This document shows, in pieces, positions 6,665 to 11,091 of a DNA stretch of 11,091 nt. The DNA is taken from positions 1 to 11,091 of the forward strand of contig CAZFCK010000156.1 of the NCBI GenBank assembly GCA_964517355.1, in the 5' to 3' direction. This DNA is from CAZFCK01 sp964517355. GTDB lineage: Bacteria > Desulfobacterota > Desulfovibrionia > Desulfovibrionales > Desulfovibrionaceae. The notes below the pieces were generated by a model. That model made no database searches, was not told the DNA's origin, and saw nothing but the letters and a program-made list of their open reading frames with translations. Position numbers and translations under genes: made by a program. Within the stretch, counting starts at the first letter, position 1. Each line of letters starts with the position of its first letter.

Positions 6665-8041
6665 ATGTCCGATAAACAGCTGCTTCGCCCCCCCACTTCT
6701 GCCGCATGGAACATCACGCGCGCCAAAGCCGCTGTTACGGCACTGCTGCTGTTCGTTGTCCTTTTCCTCGGCTACAACAACAGCCCGAACATGTTCCTCA
6801 CGGACTCCCGCTGGGCCTTGCACGTGGGCTTCAGCCTGTTGCGCGAGGGCAACGTGAACCTCGACGAGTATCATGATCAGATAACAAGCCAAAACTATTA
6901 CGTCATCACGGAACACAACGGACATATGTATTGCTACATGCCCGTGACGCCGTATGTTTTGGCGACCCCGGTTCTGGCTGTCCTGCAGCATTTTTCCGAA
7001 AGCATCTGGGGATATGACCTGGCCGAAGCCATACAGCGCAAGCCCCATTACAGCGCGTCCGCGCAAAAGCTCATAGCATCGCTCATTGTCGCCGCGACAG
7101 CGGTCTGCATTTGCTATATCGCGCTCTGTGCTTCCGGCAGCTGGCAACTGGCCGTTACCGCCACCCTGCTTTTCGCATGCGGCACCTCCGCCTGGAGCGT
7201 GGCCAGCCGCGTCTTCTGGCACCACGGCCCCAGCATGCTCGCCCTGGCGGCAACATTGCTCATTTTAGAGCGGGGGCGCCATGATGATCGCCTGACGCCC
7301 TACGCTGCCCTGCCCCTGGCTCTGGCCTACGTCATCCGCCCCACAAATTGCGCATCCGTTCTGGTGTTGAGCCTGTACGTGCTCTTGCGCCATCCCCGCC
7401 GCTTTGTGGCGTTCGGACTCTGGTCCCTGCCCGTGGCTTTGCCTTTTTTCGCTTACAGCCTCGTGGTGTTCCAACAATTGCTGCCCCCATATTTCAGCGC
7501 CGGCAGGCTCACGTTCCCGGATACCATGGCTGAAGGCCTAGCCGGCAACCTTGTCAGCCCCGCACGCGGATTACTGGTCTATTCCCCTTTTTTTCTGTTT
7601 TGCCTCCATGCCGCCTGGCTGCGAATCCGCGAAAAGACCCTGAGCGGGCTTGATGTTTCGTTATGGATCATCATCGCCCTGCACACCGTGATCATCGCCT
7701 CTTTCACGGACTGGTACGGTGGGCACGGGTACGGGCCGCGCTATCTTTCCGACATGCTTCCATTCCTCATGTATCTGCTCCTGCCTTCCCTGCGAAAAAT
7801 TCTGGAAGGATTACGCACCAGGGAATGCAAGAACATGGTTCTCGCGGCCGTTTTTTTGCTGCTGGCAGGATGGAGCGTTTTCGTACATTGTCGCGGCGCC
7901 ACAGCCGCCGCCACATGGAAATGGAACACCTTGCCCGTCAACATCAACCAAGCGCATGAACGCCTTTGGGATTGGCGCCGACCCCAGTTTTTGGCATCCG
8001 AAAACACACTTGTGCCTGACCATGCAAAAAACGAGGAATAG
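6665..8041 (+). CDS. Multi-span GT-C-like glycosyltransferase, candidate arabinofuranosyltransferase
   Basis: This is an integral membrane protein of 458 residues with about ten hydrophobic segments (for example near 21-36, 92-109, 136-156, 161-178, 190-201, 212-224, 230-241, 252-270, 302-318, 331-347 and 389-407). The first loop holds FLTDSRW (44-50), with an Asp where GT-C enzymes carry their catalytic acid, followed by LREGNVNLDEY. Later motifs, SPARGLLVYSPFF (298-310), DWYGGHGYGPRYLSDMLPF (349-367) and HERLWDWRRPQFL (431-443), are typical of uncharacterised ArnT/PMT-like membrane transferases. GT-C enzymes use lipid-phosphate sugars on the outer face of the membrane. Three bases separate it from the UbiA gene, and the next three genes should make lipid-phosphate D-arabinose, so arabinose transfer to an envelope acceptor is the natural inference. 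A transport role is an alternative. The ribosome site before 6665 is weak. Confidence 0.75.
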   Translation: MSDKQLLRPPTSAAWNITRAKAAVTALLLFVVLFLGYNNSPNMFLTDSRWALHVGFSLLREGNVNLDEYHDQITSQNYYVITEHNGHMYCYMPVTPYVLATPVLAVLQHFSESIWGYDLAEAIQRKPHYSASAQKLIASLIVAATAVCICYIALCASGSWQLAVTATLLFACGTSAWSVASRVFWHHGPSMLALAATLLILERGRHDDRLTPYAALPLALAYVIRPTNCASVLVLSLYVLLRHPRRFVAFGLWSLPVALPFFAYSLVVFQQLLPPYFSAGRLTFPDTMAEGLAGNLVSPARGLLVYSPFFLFCLHAAWLRIREKTLSGLDVSLWIIIALHTVIIASFTDWYGGHGYGPRYLSDMLPFLMYLLLPSLRKILEGLRTRECKNMVLAAVFLLLAGWSVFVHCRGATAAATWKWNTLPVNINQAHERLWDWRRPQFLASENTLVPDHAKNEE

Positions 8042-8044
8042 CCA

Positions 8045-8938
8045 ATGAACAACATCAGCGCGCTGATCAGACTCATGCGCCCCCATCAGCTCATCAAAAA
8101 CGGCTTCGTATTCCTGCCCCTTTTTTTCGCGGGCAAGTTGTTCGAGCCTTCCGCCTTTTTCACCGCGCTGCTGGTCTTCATTGTTTTCGGCATGGTCAGT
8201 TCAGGCGTCTATGTGTTCAACGACCTGCGCGACGTGGCCGAAGACCGGGAACACCCGCGAAAAAAACACCGCCCCATCGCCTGTGGGGACGTTTCGCCTT
8301 TCGAGGCCAAATGGCTTATGGCGGCGCTCATTTCACTGGGCCTGCTACTGGCGTGGGTAATGCTCGGCCTCAACGTGCTGCTTGTGCTTTTCGGCTATCT
8401 GCTCCTGAACATCCTGTACTCCCTGGGCCTCAAGCATACCGCCGTTCTGGACATAAGCTGCATCGCCCTGGGGTTCGTTTTGCGGGTCTTTTCCGGGGCA
8501 ACGGCCTGCGGCATTTATGCGAGCCATTGGATTATCCTGATGACGTTTCTCCTCGCCCTGTACCTGGCCCTCGCCAAACGCTACGACGATCTGCTGCTGG
8601 TCGCGCGCGGCGACAAAGGACGCCGCAGTCTCGACGGCTATAATCCGGAAATGGTCTCCTCGGCCATGGTCCTCATGGCCGCCGTGACCATCATTTGCTA
8701 TGTCATGTACACCGTGTCGCCCGACACCATCGCCTATCACGGCACCAACAAATTATATCTGACCACGTTCTGGGTCGTGCTCGGCGTCTTGCGCTACATG
8801 CAATTGACCCTTGTCAAACATAAAAGCGGTTCTCCCACACTGGCCCTGCTGCAAGATCCGCCCCTCGGGCTGATCATCGCGGCCTGGCTGGCCAGTTTCT
8901 GGGGCGTGAAGCAGGCGGCGACCTGGTTCAGCGCATGA
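8045..8938 (+). CDS. Polyprenyl-phosphate phosphoribosyltransferase (UbiA fold, Rv3806c-like)
   Basis: The protein has 297 residues and about nine membrane segments. It carries the first UbiA Asp-rich motif as NDLRDVAEDREHPRKKHRPIA (59-79), where the EHP-K-RPIA extension is characteristic of decaprenyl-phosphate 5-phosphoribosyltransferases. The second motif is AKRYDDLLLVARGDKGRRSL (167-186), with Asp171 and Asp172. These enzymes transfer phosphoribose from PRPP to polyprenyl phosphate (EC 2.4.2.45), the committed step to lipid-linked arabinose. It is not a quinone or heme prenyltransferase, given the RPIA and RRSLxGY signatures and the DprE1/DprE2 neighbours. A GAGG site at 8033-8036, within the end of the upstream gene, serves the ATG at 8045. 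The lipid chain length in this organism is unknown. Confidence 0.9.
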   Translation: MNNISALIRLMRPHQLIKNGFVFLPLFFAGKLFEPSAFFTALLVFIVFGMVSSGVYVFNDLRDVAEDREHPRKKHRPIACGDVSPFEAKWLMAALISLGLLLAWVMLGLNVLLVLFGYLLLNILYSLGLKHTAVLDISCIALGFVLRVFSGATACGIYASHWIILMTFLLALYLALAKRYDDLLLVARGDKGRRSLDGYNPEMVSSAMVLMAAVTIICYVMYTVSPDTIAYHGTNKLYLTTFWVVLGVLRYMQLTLVKHKSGSPTLALLQDPPLGLIIAAWLASFWGVKQAATWFSA

Positions 8939-8942
8939 CCCC

Positions 8943-8949
8943 GGAGGAA
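8943..8949 (+). promoter_or_regulatory. Ribosome binding site for the dprE1-like gene
   Basis: GGAGGAA lies five bases before the ATG at 8955, in the 16-base gap after the UbiA gene. It is the strongest ribosome site in the operon. Confidence 0.8.
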
Positions 8950-8954
8950 TAATC

Positions 8955-10259
8955 ATGCAACTTACAGGTTGGGGGCGATACCCCCGCATACATGCCCAGG
9001 GCACGAGCTTCGCCAACGACGGGGAACTCACTGCGGCGCTGCAACACACGGGCAAAACGCCCTGCATCGTTCACGCGCTGGGGCGCAGCTACGGCGACAG
9101 CGCACTGGCGCCCAACGCCCTGCTTTCGCGCCGCATGGACTCCATGCTGGACTTCGACGCGCAATCCGGCGTCCTGATCTGTGAAGCGGGCGTGAGCCTG
9201 GCGGACATCGTGGAAAGCATGCTCCCCAGGGGGTGGTTCCTTTCCACCACGCCCGGCACCCGCTTCGTGAGTGTGGGCGGCGCGATCGCCAGCGACGTGC
9301 ATGGAAAAAACCACCATGTGCACGGCTGCTTTTCCGAATGCGTGCTCTGGATGGACCTCATGCTGCCCTCAAGCGAAGTGGTGCGCTGCGATAAAAACAA
9401 GACGCCGGAACTCTTCACCGCCACGTGCGGGGGCATGGGGCTCACAGGGGTGATCCTGCGCGCCGCCGTGCAACTCATCCGCGTGCCCGGAGCGCTCATC
9501 GAACAGACGGTCATCAAGGCGCAAAACTTGGAAAAGGTCTTCGCACTCTTTGAGGAGCACGGCGAAACCACATACTCGGTGGCCTGGATAGACTGTCTGG
9601 CGAAGGCCGGCGCCCTGGGACGCTCCCTGCTCATGCTGGGAGAGCACGCCGCCACTGCGCAGCCTCGCACCCCAGCGAAACGCAAGCTCTCCATTCCCGT
9701 GGAGTTCCCCGGCTTCGCCCTGAACAGCTACAGCGTCCGGCTCTTCAATTTCCTGTATTACAACAAGATGCGTAAAGACCGCTCCCACGGTCTTGTCGAT
9801 ATCGACAGCTTTTTCTATCCCCTGGACGCCATACATCACTGGAACCGCATCTACGGCAAAGGCGGCTTCACCCAATACCAGTTCGTGCTGCCCAAAGCCT
9901 CAAGCCACCGGGGCCTGCGCGCCATACTCAAGACCATCGCCGACTCGGGCATGGGCTCCTTTCTCGCGGTGCTCAAGCTCTGCGGCCCGAGCAACAACAA
10001 CCTGCTCTCCTTCCCCCGCGAGGGCTATTCCCTGGCGCTGGACTTCAAGATCGAGCCTGCGCTGTTCAAGCTCCTGGACCGCCTGGACGCCATGGTCCTC
10101 GAATACGGCGGACGCATCTACCTTACCAAGGACGTTCGCATGAGCCGCGCCACTTTTGAAGCCGGCTATCCTGAAATCGAAACCTTCCGCGCCCTGCGCT
10201 CCAAGCTGGAGGCGGACGCCGTTTTTCAATCGCTGCAATCCAAACGCCTGGAGTACTGA
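8955..10259 (+). CDS. dprE1: Decaprenylphosphoryl-beta-D-ribose 2'-oxidase homologue (FAD-linked)
   Basis: The protein has 434 residues (mycobacterial DprE1 has 461) and no signal peptide. The FAD-binding half shows GRSYGDS (43-49) and PGTRFVSVGGAIASDVHGKNHH (100-121), including the family His-Gly-Lys-Asn-His, then GGMGLTGVILRA. The substrate half shows FFYPLDAIHHWNRIYGKGGF, the QYQF segment (307-310), Lys341 (equivalent to Lys367 of the M. tuberculosis enzyme) and Lys392 (Lys418). It should oxidise the 2'-hydroxyl of lipid-phosphoryl ribose to the keto intermediate, with DprE2 completing epimerisation to arabinose. The position equivalent to Cys387, the benzothiazinone attachment site, is Ala361, and Asn385 is Ser359. 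The dprE2-like gene begins one base after the stop. Confidence 0.92.
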   Translation: MQLTGWGRYPRIHAQGTSFANDGELTAALQHTGKTPCIVHALGRSYGDSALAPNALLSRRMDSMLDFDAQSGVLICEAGVSLADIVESMLPRGWFLSTTPGTRFVSVGGAIASDVHGKNHHVHGCFSECVLWMDLMLPSSEVVRCDKNKTPELFTATCGGMGLTGVILRAAVQLIRVPGALIEQTVIKAQNLEKVFALFEEHGETTYSVAWIDCLAKAGALGRSLLMLGEHAATAQPRTPAKRKLSIPVEFPGFALNSYSVRLFNFLYYNKMRKDRSHGLVDIDSFFYPLDAIHHWNRIYGKGGFTQYQFVLPKASSHRGLRAILKTIADSGMGSFLAVLKLCGPSNNNLLSFPREGYSLALDFKIEPALFKLLDRLDAMVLEYGGRIYLTKDVRMSRATFEAGYPEIETFRALRSKLEADAVFQSLQSKRLEY

Positions 10260-10260
10260 C

Positions 10261-10992
10261 ATGCACATGCTGATTCTCGGCGCCAATTCGGATATCGCCC
10301 TGGCCGCGGCGCGCACCTTCGCGGAAAAACAAGGCGCGCATATCACACTGGCCTCACGCAATGTGGAAACTCTGGAAAAACGAGCCAACGACATCGCCTT
10401 GCGCTATCAGGTCCCCGCAAGGGCCGTGCGCTTCGACGCCCTGGACATTGCGGGACACCAGGCGTTCTACGACGCCCTGGACCCCAAACCCGACGTGGTC
10501 TTGCTCGCCTTCGGCCTGCTCACGGAGCAGCAGGAGGCGCAAAAGGATTTCCCGCAAGCGAAAGCCATGCTGGATGTCAACTATACAGGGGCGGCCAGCA
10601 TCCTGGAAATCGTGGCCGCGGACTTTGAACGCAAAGGCCGCGGCTCCATCATAGCCATTGCCTCGCCCGCAGGCATGAGGGGGCGCAAAAGCAACTACTT
10701 TTACGGAGCGGCAAAAGGCGCCCTGAAAATATATCTGGGAGGCCTGCGGCACAGATTGTTCGCGGCCGGAGTTCATGTGTGCACAGTGCAGCCCGGTTTC
10801 GTGGCCACAAAGATGACGGAAGGCCTAGACCTCCCGGAAAAGCTCACCGCCACTCCGGAGCAGGTGGCAGCGGATATCCATAAGGCGTGGAAAAAGAAAA
10901 AAGACGTCGTTTATACGCGGTGGTTTTGGCGCTGGATCATGCTCATCATCGTTCACTTGCCGGGTTTTGTTTTCAAACGCAGCAACTTATAA
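10261..10992 (+). CDS. dprE2: Short-chain reductase, DprE2-like (keto-ribose to arabinose step)
   Basis: The protein has 243 residues and the classical SDR layout. The Rossmann turn is LGANSDIALA (6-15), with Ala in place of the usual last Gly. ASR at 31-33 suggests NADP or NAD binding. Catalytic residues are visible as Asn107 (NYTG), Ser135 (IAIAS) and Tyr148/Lys152 (YGAAK), followed by VQPGFVATKM. In mycobacteria DprE2 reduces the keto sugar made by DprE1 to lipid-phosphoryl-D-arabinose using NADH. A hydrophobic, Trp-rich patch near the C-terminus (211-228, WFWRWIMLIIVHLPGFVF) could dock the enzyme on the membrane near its lipid substrate. The start at 10261 follows the DprE1 stop by one base, with GGAG at 10250-10253. 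An in-frame ATG at 10267 is a less likely start. Confidence 0.88.
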   Translation: MHMLILGANSDIALAAARTFAEKQGAHITLASRNVETLEKRANDIALRYQVPARAVRFDALDIAGHQAFYDALDPKPDVVLLAFGLLTEQQEAQKDFPQAKAMLDVNYTGAASILEIVAADFERKGRGSIIAIASPAGMRGRKSNYFYGAAKGALKIYLGGLRHRLFAAGVHVCTVQPGFVATKMTEGLDLPEKLTATPEQVAADIHKAWKKKKDVVYTRWFWRWIMLIIVHLPGFVFKRSNL

Positions 10993-11091
10993 TGAAAATT
11001 TTCCAGAGAGGGAAATCAACGCCGCTTTCTTCAGCCCTAGCGCATTTTCGCCTTGAAACAAGGCTCTCCCCTGAAACAATATCCAATTGTT
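10992..11091 (+). CDS. Open frame starting on the dprE2 stop (partial, uncertain)
   Basis: The dprE2-like stop and this ATG overlap as TAATG, and the frame stays open for 33 codons to the window edge (MKIFQRGKSTPLSS, then LAHFRLETRLSPETISN). The second half lies wholly in the inverted repeat; the left-edge copy gives the same 17 residues, with the one base difference synonymous (ATA/ATT, Ile). It could be a coupled fifth operon gene, but the repeat can equally be read in the opposite direction, ending at the TAG on its border, and no ribosome site is evident. It is reported because a reader extending the contig should check it. Confidence 0.22.
   Translation, partial: MKIFQRGKSTPLSSALAHFRLETRLSPETISNC
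11037..11089 (-). repeat. Right arm of 53-bp terminal inverted repeat
   Basis: This arm is the inverted copy of 1-53 (52/53 identical). Its inner border lies at the CTAG at 11037-11040, and the two bases after 11089 are outside the comparison because the left copy is cut by the window edge. The internal hairpin is GCCTTG (11050-11055), loop AAA, CAAGGC (11059-11064). On the minus strand a frame ends in TAG at 11039-11037 with C-terminus CFRGEPCFKAKMR, as in the left copy. Coming 45 bases after the operon's last stop, the hairpin might slow transcription, but no T run follows it. Confidence 0.9.

Noticed and set aside
5682..6707. A 341-codon open frame on the minus strand
   Set aside because: It lies opposite the two lipoproteins and the start of the GT-C gene. 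Those show lipoboxes, TPR and SPOR domains, while this frame shows no domain, so it is a shadow frame.
8045..8938. UbiA-family quinone or heme O prenyltransferase
   Set aside because: The EHPRKKHRPIA extension, the RRSL-GYN motif and the neighbouring DprE1/DprE2 genes point to phosphoribosyl transfer instead.
8928..10394. Several long minus-strand open frames
   Set aside because: They oppose the clearly recognisable DprE1 and DprE2 genes; high-GC coding DNA produces such frames routinely.
6665..10992. Actinobacterial origin of the window because of DprE1/DprE2
   Set aside because: The surrounding genes (lipoproteins with SPOR domains, CheW, GH57/DUF3536) are Gram-negative in character, and homologous arabinose cassettes are known outside actinobacteria.
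1..11091. Calling the whole window a composite transposon
   Set aside because: No transposase is visible and target duplications cannot be assessed at the edges; the repeats could be separate element copies or an assembly boundary.

Overview
The window looks like chromosomal DNA of a moderately GC-rich Gram-negative bacterium. It carries four lipoproteins or lipoprotein-like outer-envelope genes, SPOR (septal peptidoglycan-binding) domains and a CheW, and no Gram-positive features. The GH57/DUF3536 protein, the gene style and the GC-rich intergenic hairpin would suit a Desulfovibrionaceae-type sulfate reducer. That placement is an inference from general familiarity and was not tested.

Layout. 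Positions 166-3824 (minus strand) hold a two-gene unit: a GH57/DUF3536 alpha-glucan hydrolase-like enzyme, then a lipoprotein with a DUF3859-like domain and two SPOR domains, joined by a GTGA stop/start overlap. A 261-base divergent spacer with small dyads separates this unit from a well-initiated orphan gene of 135 codons (4086-4493). Next comes a 447-base stretch of apparent debris (4494-4940): a GC hairpin with a G8 tract, a possible decayed copy of the window's edge repeat, and a possible histidine-kinase C-terminal remnant. A solitary cheW (4941-5438) follows, then two overlapping lipoprotein genes (5500-6587), the second with TPR and SPOR domains.

The main system is a tight four-gene operon at 6665-10992 (+). 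Its genes encode a multi-membrane-span GT-C-like glycosyltransferase, a UbiA-fold polyprenyl-phosphate phosphoribosyltransferase (Rv3806c-like), a DprE1-like FAD oxidase and a DprE2-like short-chain reductase. Together the last three should make polyprenyl-phosphoryl-D-arabinofuranose (DPA), the D-arabinose donor best known from mycobacterial cell walls. The GT-C protein is the obvious candidate to transfer that arabinose to an envelope acceptor (glycan, pilin or other protein). No phosphatase for the intermediate step and no acceptor gene is present. The Cys that benzothiazinones attack in mycobacterial DprE1 is Ala here.

The two window edges carry a 53-base inverted repeat (52/53 identical). 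Its inner border falls exactly on a TAG stop codon inside a CTAG. This looks like the inward-facing ends of two copies of one repeated gene or insertion element lying mostly outside the window. It could also explain why an assembled contig would end here. No tRNA, rRNA or CRISPR array was seen.
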